Source: Prostheceraeus crozeri
Lineage: Eukaryota; Platyhelminthes; Polycladida; Euryleptidae
Direction: 5' to 3'
Assembly (NCBI GenBank): GCA_907163375.1
Contig: CAJQUW010016988.1
Location: 1 to 64,000 of the forward strand
Length of the DNA: 64,000 nucleotides
How positions within the stretch are numbered: the stretch's first letter is position 1; each line of letters opens with the position of its first letter. Below, piece after piece: positions 39,101 to 48,410 of the stretch. Under the pieces are notes generated by a model, which did no database searches, was not told the origin of the DNA, and saw only the letters and a list, made by a program, of their open reading frames with translations. The position numbers and the translations under genes were made by a program.

Positions 39101-39707
39101 TTCTCTTGTACTTCGATAACATGGATGGAGTCCCAACATCCTTTGGCAATTTTGGAACCTTGACCACTTTTCTTTATTAGTATAACTCCTGCAAATCCAT
39201 TCTCCATGTCCCACAAATATACTGATGAAATTCCACCATCAAAGTACATTTCTCGATATTGATCAAAGGCTGCATTCGCATCCACCTCCAAACGACGAAT
39301 TCGCTCTGATGGCATGACTCCACCATCTTCAATTGGAGGATCGTACGCATTTGACCATGGAGACCGATAAGAGTCACCGTCACGATTATAGTCACACAAA
39401 AGGTAATCTTTTCCATGAGCTTTGTCACGGGCAATTTTTAGTGGCTGATCGACCGAACTGAGAAGGTCTTCACATAGATCGGGTACCAAATCGACTAAAC
39501 TTTCCAAGTTCTTTTCGACGTGCTGCGGTGGCAACCGTCGCATAAGATCTAACGCACAATCCAACTGATCCGCCTGAAACGCGAGTAAAATCAAATGTAT
39601 GTTTCGATCAATACAGTCACTTACATAATATCTGCTCCATGAATCAAAGCAAATGTAAATGAATATTAAAATTGAAAAAACTACTGATCTTAGACTCACG
39701 CCGACAT
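27020..39707 (-). CDS. CAPZB: F-actin-capping protein subunit beta
   Basis: Coding exons on the minus strand are 39573-38989 (195 codons), 32713-32648 (22 codons) and 27187-27020 (55 codons plus TAG), with a probable start exon ATGTCG at 39707-39702. The product is about 274 residues, like animal capping protein beta (272-277). With the alpha subunit it caps barbed ends of actin filaments in the cytoplasm. The match is nearly continuous: [116 protein letters not shown]. The tail [19 protein letters not shown] is the actin-binding tentacle of the beta2 type. Internal introns are GT-AG. The first intron would have to be GC-AG to give MSADQLDC in frame, so the start is less certain than the rest. 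Confidence 0.95.
27506..27724 (-). repeat. Dispersed repeat, inverted partner of 31624-31848
   Basis: The reverse complement matches 31624-31848 at roughly 85% by eye, including TATATATTTGTACTTGAAAT, GTTGTCAAACAA and AAATCAGAAAGAGCAT. The partner carries GGACTGAGCTCCGAAATGTT, a stem followed by GAAAYRTT as at Penelope-like ends. The two copies face each other across about 3.9 kb in the same intron. Confidence 0.7.
29410..30500 (+). mobile_element. hAT-family MITE copy, left end missing
   Basis: Closely related to the complete hAT MITE at 54515-55505: about 540 bp from the GA-repeat, ATAAATCTATTAATAAACTG onward is shared with few changes. The right end is the same, ...CCGACTTTTCCAACTCTG at 30500. 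This copy has about 520 extra bases between the shared block and the right terminus, ending in a TC-repeat, and lacks the left terminus. It may represent a longer subfamily or a copy with an insertion. Confidence 0.75.
30511..31422. mobile_element. Element with ~75-bp terminal inverted repeats
   Basis: TGTGTGTCAGGTGAGTGTTG...GGAGCCATTGTTCTTATG...TTTGGA at the left is repeated inverted at 31345-31422 with few mismatches. The element is 912 bp; internal frames are short and unrecognised. No clear target duplication. It begins 10 bases after the right end of the hAT copy, so one may have inserted next to the other. Confidence 0.65.
31624..31848 (+). repeat. Dispersed repeat, inverted partner of 27506-27724
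   Basis: See the partner. The motif GAGCTCCGAAATGTTG lies near 31685-31700. Divergence between the copies indicates separate old insertions, not a recent duplication. Confidence 0.7.
32648..32713 (-). other. CAPZB: CAPZB penultimate coding exon
   Basis: This 66-nt exon encodes [18 protein letters not shown] plus RLVE. The acceptor is TCTTTCAG|ACCGAG and the donor GTGGAG|GTAAGTG, phase 0 on both sides. Confidence 0.96.
33300..33505 (-). mobile_element. tRNA-derived SINE, second copy
   Basis: On the minus strand, TGTAGCAGTGTTCGCTCTGC resembles the A-box region and GGTTCAAACA (about 33446-33437) the B box, followed by TTCGGGTCAAAC as in the copy at 12125-12280. A matching GGTCTGCGT lies further downstream. 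Boundaries are approximate. Confidence 0.6.
34267..34910 (-). pseudogene. LINE ORF2 C-terminus
   Basis: The minus frame reads [10 protein letters not shown]...[18 protein letters not shown], then [40 protein letters not shown], and after an in-frame stop continues [19 protein letters not shown] up to TGA at 34269-34267. The KTLVW...GxExWTL...E..EMW.WRRML block followed by RRGRP is the typical region after the RT catalytic core of widespread endonuclease/RT LINEs. The RT core itself is missing, so the copy is 5' truncated. Clade not assigned. Confidence 0.75.
37330..37355 (+). repeat. Tc1/mariner-like terminus (right end)
   Basis: These 26 bases are the exact reverse complement of 63189-63214 (end sequence CAGTCCGTTTCC...). 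Both are followed on the outside by TA, the Tc1/mariner target. Only one end of each element was found, so the extents are open. Confidence 0.55.
37531..37829. mobile_element. Inverted-repeat element with Penelope-like 3' end motif
   Basis: ATTATGATTTATGTTGTAAG and about 115 further bases are repeated inverted at the other end with moderate divergence. Both arms contain GGAGTCATAACTCCGAAA, a 5-bp stem followed by GAAACATT or GAAATGTT, facing in opposite directions. Total length 299 bp, no coding capacity. Confidence 0.6.
38527..38705 (+). mobile_element. Solo Penelope-like 3' end insertion
   Basis: The 13-bp direct repeat AGAAGCAATGATT flanks the insert (38514-38526 and 38706-38718), indicating a target duplication. 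Inside, TATTTTAAGGTGG...GTAATGTTA at 38552 is repeated inverted at 38675-38705. The interior reads CGACGCTTTGTCG and then CAGAAATATATTGG, a short stem followed by GAAATAT. The variable-length duplication fits a retroelement better than a cut-and-paste MITE. Confidence 0.6.
38989..39573 (-). other. CAPZB: CAPZB large coding exon
   Basis: This 585-nt exon encodes about 70% of the protein, from [10 protein letters not shown] to GGSLTRQ. The acceptor is GCGTTTCAG|GCGGATCAG and the donor CGTCAA|GTAAGTAC. Human CAPZB has this region split over several exons, so introns were probably lost in this lineage. Confidence 0.97.
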
Positions 39708-40081
39708 GTTTCTGCCAGTAGTCTGGCTTCTCAAGGCGGTAAGTGATTTGAATTTATTGCTACAAAAATAATATAACAGAAATCTGACTTCATAAACAAA
39801 ATATCTTGATTTTCAGGAAAAATCATAGAGTTCGTATGGCGTTGAGGGGTGGTTCGTAGATGTTAATGAAGATGGCCTCCTCAATGAAGAACCACCCCTC
39901 AACGCCATACGAACTCTATGATTTTTCCTGAAAATCAAGATATTTTGTTTATGAAGTCAGATTTCTGTTATATTATTTTTGTAGCAATAAATTCAAATCA
40001 CTTACCGCCTTGAGAAGCCAGACTACTGGCAGAAACATGTCGGCGTGAGTCTAAGATCAGTAGTTTTTTCAATTTTAATAT
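39663..40081. repeat. Perfect palindrome, 193-bp arms, over the CAPZB start exon
   Basis: Arms 39663-39855 and 39889-40081 are exact reverse complements by my reading, around a 33-bp loop (39856-39888). Each arm carries the candidate CAPZB start ATGTCG and a GGCGGTAAGT donor-like site. The right arm stops exactly where Penelope-like sequence begins; the left arm stops in ordinary CAPZB intron 1. Either a recent inverted duplication tied to that insertion or a foldback artefact of sequencing or assembly could produce this. Confidence 0.93.
39702..39707 (-). other. CAPZB: Candidate CAPZB start exon (ATGTCG)
   Basis: Upstream of the large exon the minus strand reads ACATGTCGGCGTGAGTC. Splicing ATGTCG with a GC donor to GCGGATCAG gives MSADQLDC, matching the MSDQQLDC start of vertebrate capping protein beta. 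Using the GT two bases further on breaks the frame. An identical copy of this exon lies inverted at 40037-40042 in the palindrome. Confidence 0.5.
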
Positions 40082-40082
40082 A

Positions 40083-40674
40083 TATATATGCTATAAATAA
40101 ACCGACACTTGAAAGTATAGAAGAGAAAAAGAAAACACAATAATTGAGGCCCAACCGGTTTCACCCTTCTCAAGGGCTACAATCTATTTCATTCAATAAT
40201 ACATTCAAAATTAGCATGTACTGAGATATAGATTTACAGACCAAGAATTGATATGGAATCATGGAATATAGAATTATTGGAAGCATGCAAAAATAAATAT
40301 CTACATGTACGGAGGACCACAGAAATCGCAGCATGTAAAGAATTTATCAGGTCATATTCAATATTGGTTTAAGGATCTCTGTGCAGATTTTCTCCTTTTC
40401 TTCGCGATATATCTTTCCACAATTGGGGGGTAATTTCATGATGGGGTACATAAAATGGGGCATCGTAATTAATTGACCAACTGTAAATGCGCTTGCTTAT
40501 ATTAAGGATTCAGTATTTGTCCTCCTTGATCTGCTCTCTATGAATCCTGACTCTTGTGCGCAAGCTATCCCCGGTTTGACCCACGTACAGAGCTTGACAT
40601 CCTCGACATTTTAAAATATATATTACGTCTTTGCTGCCACGATTCATATTAGATTTAATTTCAAACAGTTTTTC
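40083..40674 (-). mobile_element. Penelope-like element 3' part with GIY-YIG domain
   Basis: The minus strand encodes IKSNMNRGSKDVIYILKCRG and then CQALYVGQTGDSLRTRVRIH, the start of the GIY-YIG endonuclease typical of Penelope-like retroelements (VIYL..C..C...YVGQT...LR.R...H). Its 3' end reads CCCTTGAGAAGGGTGAAACC near 40176-40157, a stem-loop followed by GAAA. The element is fragmentary, with the RT missing and the frame broken. It abuts the CAPZB palindrome at its 3' end and a head-to-head second fragment at its 5' end. Confidence 0.8.
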
Positions 40675-40919
40675 TTGAATATGCTAAGCAAACGAAATAG
40701 AATTCCTTTGGGAGGTGTAACTAAATGCAATAATGAGAGATGCATGTGTTGTCCTTCCATGCTATTCGATAATAAAACTAAATGTATAAATCACAACAAG
40801 GAAGAAAAACTGTTTGAAATTAAATCCAATATGAATCGTGGCAGCAAAGACGTAATATATATTTTAAAATGTCGAGGATGTCAAGCTCCGTACGTGTACA
40901 CACACATATATAATTACAT
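40675..40919 (+). mobile_element. Penelope-like GIY-YIG fragment, opposite orientation
   Basis: The plus frame reads RIPLGGVTKCNNERCMCC, a Cys-rich linker, and then the same KSNMNRGSKDVIYILKCRG block as the neighbour, ending at CQAPYV. It overlaps the minus-strand fragment in content (40802-40900 pairs with 40576-40674), so the two lie head to head with no spacer. It is a fragment only. Confidence 0.78.
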
Positions 40920-42924
40920 GAATAGTTAGTTAGAGTGAAAATGTCTTTGACCAATGAATACGTTTTTTCTTCCAAGAAGCCCGTGGTTGGATTTGCATAT
41001 GTAGGAGCGATCTCAGTTCCCAACGCTGTCCCTGCAACTTGTAAGTATATATGCGATTCGAAATTTAAACAATTATTTTTGGTTATTTAGTTATATTAGG
41101 GGCTGGTCAAGCGGCAACGGAATTTCATTTTCACTATTTCAATCCCTACTACTCAGTCAATGAATATATATATTTTTTTGAAATGTGTCATGTGTGACAT
41201 TTCTGTGGGCTCTTCAATGACATAGAAAAGAATTTTTGAGAAATTCATCTTCTTCAATCTGTGTCCATAAAACTGCTCGGTAATGGAATTTCAAAAAGCT
41301 AACATCACTTTTACACGTATATAGTACATGTCTCATAACATGCTGTTCCGTTGTTACCTCTCAAATTGATTTTGTCATCTGATAGTTCAACTGTAATACA
41401 ATATGAGAAGTTTCGATTTTCAAAAAAATTTGACCAAAAAATTTTGCTTTCCTAGTAAAAACATATACTGCAGCTATCATAGGGACCGCAACTCATGTCC
41501 AATTTGTTATCATTATTTCAAAAAAATTACATTAGTAGACAAAACAATTGAAGTCGAATTTATTTCTAGTAGAAATTAGCACAATCATCGTTTATTCGTC
41601 TTCAAGATAATTAATCGCATCGAGTTCAGACTGAAATGTTGTACACTAATTCTGCCTTACACAAGGAGTATTATTAAATAATGTGAATTCAATATCTAAA
41701 TTTGAGCTCCAAATAGCCTCTGACGTCATCAGGTGACCATAAATGACTTTTTTGACCTCATGAAATGATATATAGCGGTCATATCTATTTTCGTAGGTAA
41801 TACATTACATGGCTCTCAAATGCTTAGTTTGGTCAAAAATTGACATTTCATGCTCTCATACTCCACAATTGCATTGATCATGTGACCCATCAAAAGGCAT
41901 GATTTTCAGACCTTAAATGCTATTTTGCGATGAAACTAAGCATTTTAGACCAATACAATTTATTACCAACAGATAGAAACAGGATTCGTACGGATTCCTG
42001 TAGGCAAAGTTCACAAACTTTCACAAAACCTTCTTAACGTTTTTCACAAACCTTTTATTCACAAAAATAATGGGGTAGATGCTATTTCGGCAAGATAAGA
42101 CCCCCAAAAATTCAGCTGCAGGACACTTTCGCTGAATTATTATTGGAATGTATGTCAACATTCCGCTGATTGCAACTCAGTTCATTTCATATATTGACCC
42201 ATCATGAGAAAAATACTGAAGAAATCCTACGTGCATGTATGACTTTATATATTCAAAACAAAAGATACTTATTGAAAAACAAGCATTAAAACGCAGATAT
42301 ATACATAAAACAAATAATTACCCCTCTAAAACTATTTGATCAGACCATCTCGATTACATAAAGAAAACATAATAGCAAGCAACAATGTGCATGGTTGTCA
42401 ATAATTATTGACGTCAACAGTTAGATAGACATTTGCAATTAGAAAAGCATGCATTTAAAGTTTTAGAAATAAAACAAATCTTTACATCAAAACTATTTGG
42501 TTGGACGATCACGATTACAGACGTGAAGCTTACAATAGTATCAATAATACAGTAGAAGCTAGCAATAATCTATGTCCAAGTATTAATTCTCTAAATTGCA
42601 ACAGAACAATTACGTATGGGTTGAAGTCTTCAAGAATAAGTCACTAGATCAGCAGAAAACACTATTTCACTATTCAAAAGTTCTGTTCATTCTTCATCTC
42701 TACCATCTACTCATTAGCTCCCCGACGTAATGTGTCTGACTACATTAGTAGATGCATACTTTGCTGAGCTTCAGCTTTCATCACTTTGCTGTCTGTCATT
42801 CTTCAGTTCGATATTATTGGTAACGTGCGAGCATGTGTAAATAGTTAAAATAGTAAAGCAAAGCAAATGCATTCTCGGTTCAGCATTTGAAGACTTACAC
42901 ATTATGTTAGCATAAAATAAGTAA
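40920..42924. other. Intergenic AT-rich stretch
   Basis: Upstream side of CAPZB. No gene, array or complete inverted repeat recognised. Any CAPZB promoter would lie left of 42 kb but cannot be located. Confidence 0.5.
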
Positions 42925-45900
42925 GGATCAATTAAATGGGATGATAAAGATCTTGACGACCTCCTGAAACAACTATCTGTTTCAAAGTTTAGCAGTGTTG
43001 CTTCGTACTCACGAATTGGAAAGCGAGGAAAGCGGCCGAGACCGATAAAAGTTCGATTTGCGGACTTTGATGATAAACGACGTTTAATGAAAAACGTCTG
43101 GAAACTGAAGAATGTGAATCAGTCGAATGGTACTCGCATATATTTTCGTAAAGACATGACTCGAATGCAGCTAGAAATAGATAAGCAGATCGTGGCTGAA
43201 TACAAACAACGAAAAGGCAACGGTGAAAACGTATTTTGAAGAATGGTAAAATCATTATGAAGCCCGTTGTCTGACCAAATGAATTTCCCCTCCCGTCAAT
43301 ATGTTATTTCAACGCCAGATCCATCTTTAATAAAATTGATGAAGTACTTGTGTTATCTTCACAATACTCTCTGGACTTTATCCTCGTCACCGAGTCTTGG
43401 TGTGATGATTCAATGTCTGACTCTTCGATCTCGTTGCCTGGATACGTTCTACATAGAGCAGATCGAGCTTCGGGGAAACTGGGTGGTGGACTATGCAGTT
43501 GGATTAAGGCATCGTTTTCCTCCTCGCTCCTTTTCTGCAATTCACAATTTTCGGAAGTGGAATTGATGATCTTACATATTTCTTATGAAAGCTTTCAGTG
43601 CATATTTGCCATTGTTTATTTTCCTCATGGTGGAGCTTTGAATACCAGTACAAAAGTTGCTCTGTGTGACTACGTTGTGACTACTTTTGATGATATACTC
43701 ATCCGATATCCTCAATGTCCAGTATTTGTAGCAGGTGACTTAAACATAGTTGATCCGTATATCTTCGAATCTTGTCTTAACGTCATAAATGTAATACACC
43801 AGCCTACACGAAATCTGAGTACCTTAGACTTGATATTGTTGCCAGACCAATATTGTGATATGTATTCGAAGGCTTTAATCCTGCCACCATTGGGCACAGC
43901 GATCACAACGTCATACTTTTGCGGCCATTGATGATTTTCCGTCCTCAAGCTACATTTATACAAGTTATCGACTTTCGTGAATCATTTTTGAATCGTGCTC
44001 GCAAATCTCTTGCTCAAGTCAAATGGGATGAGCTGCTTCATACTTCTGATGTAAATTCGTCTTGTGAAATTTTTTACAAACTTCTCCGAGATGCGATCGC
44101 ACTGCTTCCAACAGACCATATAATCAGAAAGTCAACCGATAAACCATGGATTACGAACGTCATGAAAGTAGCAATCAACAAACGATACAGGGCCTACCGT
44201 GAAAAAAACGAGTCTTTATCACCATTACCGTGAAAAAGTGAAGTTAATGATATCAAATGCCCAGAGGTCGTGGAGCGACTCTTATCTGCGTTCCCACTCG
44301 ATTTGGAATATTCATAAGATTGTGATGAATAACTATAATAATCAGAGTCGTGATTGGCTACCTCAATGCGATACTCAACGACGCATTTCTGAAATTTTGA
44401 ATGATCTTTTGAATGATCACCGGCTTTCAATGGAATTTATCCACGATCCTGTAGATGTCACTCCCTGCCTTTGCACAACCATTTCATTTTTCGGAACTTG
44501 AAGTAGAAATGCACTTGAGTTGCGTCAAACCGAAATCGTCCCCAGGATCTCATTAGATCCAGATAATTGCTTGGTCGAAATTATCAAGTGTACTATTCAC
44601 TCCTTTGACCATTATATTCAACAAATGTATGGAGATCGCAGACCTGCCACTACTGTGGAAACGAGCAGACATAGTGCCACTTCCGAAAGCAAATCCTCCA
44701 AACCTGAATAATGTACGTCCCATTTCCTTGCTTCCTGCACCTGAAAGATTATTTGAGAAAATCCTTGTGCAACGACTCGGTTACCAGTTTACATCTCGGT
44801 ACGACTCTAGACAATTTGGCTTCAGAAAAAAGAGCTCAACTGCATGTACATTGGTGAGTGTGGAAGACTTTATCACGAAGACACTCCAGGAGAAAGACGT
44901 CATCGGATGTCATATCCTTTCAATTGACTTGACAAAGGGGTTTGATAGGATCTCCCATAATCTGTTGATACGAAAGATGTTAAATGCAAATTTTGATAAT
45001 TTTCTTATCGCCTTCATGTCTAACTACCTTTCTTGTCGAACTCAGTGTACACGGTGGAAAAACTCTCGCACCAACGCAGAATCAGTTCACAGCGGCATAC
45101 CACAGGGATCTTCGGTCGGTCCTTTGGCCTTTGGTTTCTTTGTCTCCGACTTATTGATTTCTAACACTAATGACACATTGCCAACTAAATATGCTGATGA
45201 CATACTGCTTGTAGGAAAAATTCAAAAATTCAAAAAAGCGATTCTGAGAGTTCCATACTTAATGGATATCATGATGTGTTGAGATGGACGGAGGAGAATT
45301 TTATGACCATCAAAGAAGAAAAGTGCAAACAAATGTTTATTTCAAAAAGCCGACAGCATGATTTATCTCTATACAATCTCTCTGGTATTCATGTAGTATC
45401 CACCATGAAATTCCTTGGAGTTATTTTTGATGAATTTCTCAAGTGGGACACGCACGTTTTAAGCACAACGAAGAAGGTTTCCTCTCGTTTGTCAGTTTTG
45501 CGGAGGCTGAAGCCTTTTCTTTCAAAAAGTGATCTAGTTTTGGTATATAATGCTTCTATCAGAAGTATTATTGAGTATGCTTCACCAGTCCTGGCTAATA
45601 TCAGCGCTTTATCTTCCAAGCGGTTTGAAAGCGTTCAAAATAGGGCCCATCGAATAATTTGCGGTTCATCGAGGTGTCAATGCTGCAACTTTCTGCCGTT
45701 GGAATATCGCCGTCTATGTGCATCAATGAACTTGTTTAGAGCTTTATTGCTTGATGAAGATCATCCACTCCATTCCCTGGCTCCTGAAATGAATCCCTAC
45801 TCACAAACACTTCGTGTGCCGCAGTGCACAATAAAAATGAGGCAACAATCATTCCTTCTTTCAATGATTCGTGCCTATAATCGTGGTTTGTTCTAATCTG

Positions 45901-46022
45901 ACAGTTTGTATTTGTTATTGACTTGTGAATTTTATGTGTAATTTTTTCCTGAATTTTGGCCTCACGTTTTTCAGTATTGAGGCATTCTAAATATAACACG
46001 CTTATTATTATTATTACTATTA
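42925..46022 (+). mobile_element. Two-ORF non-LTR retrotransposon (LINE), decayed
   Basis: ORF1 remnant 42925-43239 encodes an RRM-like segment (RPIKVRFADFDDKRRLMKNV, then GTRIYFRKDMT). ORF2, 43275-45896, has an AP endonuclease (NARSIFNKIDEV, FILVTESW, AGDLN) and then a reverse transcriptase (RPISLLPAPERLFEKI, SIDLTKGFDRISH, IPQGSSVGPLAF, YADDI at about 45190), ending ...NRGLF. At least four frame changes separate the pieces (near 43890, 44210, 44500-44600 and 45270). A 3' UTR ends in an (ATT)n run at about 46003-46022. Domain order and motifs fit the CR1/Jockey/L2 supergroup. The catalytic residues are still present, so decay is moderate. Confidence 0.87.
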
Positions 46023-46324
46023 AATGTCAGTAGAAAACTGTCATAAAACCTTCTAGATCTTGAAGTGCTTGAGTGATGGTCATTTTCTGTTCGACAGCCA
46101 ACTAAGTAGACTCTTTACTTTCCACAACTTCGCTAGAGAATACTTACTTGAGTTCTGGATTCGCATCATGAATTTTCTCCTGAGCCGTTACTTAGATAGC
46201 CAGCTTCCTGTCTGCTATTTCTTCATGAGAAGCTTCATTTTTATGTTTTCCTTCAATTTATTTTCTAGCGATAGCCTCTTGCAATCTTCTCTTCTCTTCC
46301 AATGCTGCGCTGTACTTTTTGAGA

Positions 46325-47260
46325 TTATTTGACTGAAAGTATCAATAAAACTGTGATTTTGTTGTTCATGAATCCGCCTTTTCGAGTGTATAAGTCCTTG
46401 ATTATGCTGAGCGCTACAAGCACCTCTTCGTCCAGAAACCCCCCGTGACCATATACTATGGTTTTATTCAGAGAAAAACCTGATTCAGGGACTGCATTGC
46501 CGTGAATAAGAAGTAGTACACATCCTGCTAAATTTGACAAACACCTGTACTTCGGATTTCCGAACTCATAATTTTTGATGCCCTTTCCCATTGTTGCTTG
46601 ATTCTGCTTTGTCCTGCCTGATGATTGTTCAGAGAGATAATCCAGGTCATGTTCCTTGTGAACACGCTTCCAGTATGAATTTTGAGGCATTCCTCGATGA
46701 TCACTTTGTGACATAGAAAAGCAATGAAGCGACGGAATGTTTGTTGGTTATAAATTTATACAGTCTCCATTCATTCCTCATTTCATCGCAGACATTTTTA
46801 ATCCAGTTCCTGATTTTCAGTCAAACGTGGGAATTTAGCATTCAATACAGACTTCAGTTAAACTCCAAAATTGTAGTAGATAAGCAGGATATTGAGGAAA
46901 GTGATTTCGGATCACGACGGTTATCCGGGTGAAGCATGGTTCCATTTTCAAGAATCATGAATCAAGGGGAAGAGACCTTTGTCGGTTGCTGACACCTAAC
47001 AAGAGGATATCAACCCAGATATTCTTGAATTTCTCCACGTCATTATCACAAACTTCATTATTCAAGAAATACGACATGGCTTTCTCTCCAACATCGTGTT
47101 CGTGGTACACCTATTTTCAGGCTTTGCTGTATCAATTTTTGCCAGATTCACAACAAACTTCTATGTTTTCTATGTCTTGTTCGATCCAGGTTCTTCTTGA
47201 TACACTTTTCGAACAGATAGGGAAGACTGGAGTGACTTGGCATGTTTTGTAAAATCGCTG
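46325..47260 (-). pseudogene. hAT transposase relic, C-terminal dimerisation region
   Basis: The minus frame contains NPKYRCLSNLAGCVLLLIHG, then NAVPESGFSLNKTI and a DEEVLVALSIIKDLY tail. The (S/L)IHGNA..E.GFS.NK signature is the hAT dimerisation domain. Upstream minus frames (FKNIWVDILLLG, MRNEWRLYKF) fit the same gene but are broken by several frame changes. The left end of composite element A (47324) lies about 60 bases upstream, so A may have landed in this gene. Confidence 0.65.
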
Positions 47261-47782
47261 TCACTGCTTAATAAATGAAGGCGAAGTGTCGGTATTGCGG
47301 CCACTCTGTGTCACTATCAGTACCAGGGCTGCCACTCTTATCAAAAATATAAACCGGCAAGGCAAATCGGAAGGGCCCCCCCAAATGCGTAGCGGTGGGC
47401 CCCTTAAAGTAAAACAATTGCGATCATTCGATATCCCACAATCCGATTAGTTTTGAAAGCGTTCAGGTAGAAGTTGGGTCTGCTGCAATAAAGATGCTAA
47501 TGAATCCTCAGTCAACAAGTAAATAAATGGCATAATATTGTTACTGGTGCTTTTTCAATCATCAGTTTTTACCAAGTTCACTGGAATGCATGACTCGGAA
47601 AACTGCTATTTTCAAAGGAACTGCTTTTGAAGGCTAGATAGAATGCATTACTGAGACTCCCCCTCACATAACGCAAAATCAGCTTAACTGTTTCAAAAAT
47701 AAACTTCTTCATTTCGTTCAAAAATTTTACATTCAAAATTAGAAGGCATTATTCTCGTGCAGCTGTCATTTTCTATTAATCA

Positions 47783-48410
47783 TGCCAAGACGTCACACGA
47801 TGCAAGATCTCGTCTATATTGATAAGATTTTTCATGAAACCAATGGAAATTGCTGTTCAGCTGTTCGATGTTTGGAAGACTGACTCTGCAGAGCGGTCTG
47901 GTCACAACAAATACCTTAACACAAAATCCATGGATCAACGCAGTCTAAATGCATGGGCTGGCATTTCCTTATGAAACGCAATTGAGCCATTTTTCTTTCG
48001 AGAAACTGACATTGAATGGTAAAAACATCCTCTCCATGCTGCATAAAGTGATACCAGATGTCACTGAGGATAAGAGCATTTTCATGCAGGATGGAGTGCC
48101 AGCGCACTACTACCGACCGATCGTAAATTATTTAAACAAACATTTTCCTAAATCATGGATTGACCGTGATGACAGCATGGAATGGCTTCCGATATTACAG
48201 TTAATGCCTTGTGACTTTTTATTCGCTTGAACATGTTAAGGAAATGCTGCACTGGAGTCATCCTATTCTTTGGATGAACTGGAAAACAAATTTTGCACCG
48301 TTTTTCACCAGATTGACGAGCGATTGTGTGGAGACATACTCTTACGCGGCTGACTGAAGAATTATATTATGTTCGGGCAAATGCTGAGCAAGAAGAAAAT
48401 AAATTGTCAT
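47783..48410 (+). pseudogene. Tc1/mariner-type transposase relic in copy A
   Basis: The start IFHETNGNCCSAVR resembles the N-terminal helix block of this family (x-NGN-x-x-x-A-x-R). The catalytic part follows: FMQDGVPAHYYRPIVNYLN, then DDSMEWL, LMPCDF. FQQDGAPPHY...W..RSPDLTPLDF is the usual form. The catalytic Asp of the MQDG motif is kept, and two or more frame changes break it. DNA between the two blocks is missing in both copies, so the family spread after that loss. Confidence 0.75.

Noticed and set aside
39574-39699. Extended N-terminus for CAPZB reading upstream of ADQLDC in the same frame
   Set aside because: The extension ([14 protein letters not shown]...) is AT-rich intron translation preceding a good acceptor (TTTCAG), and no capping protein beta has it.
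40036-40055. A second, plus-strand gene start at the ATGTCGGC|GTGAGT copy
   Set aside because: It is the mirror image of the CAPZB start exon inside the palindrome. Nothing protein-like follows on the plus strand.
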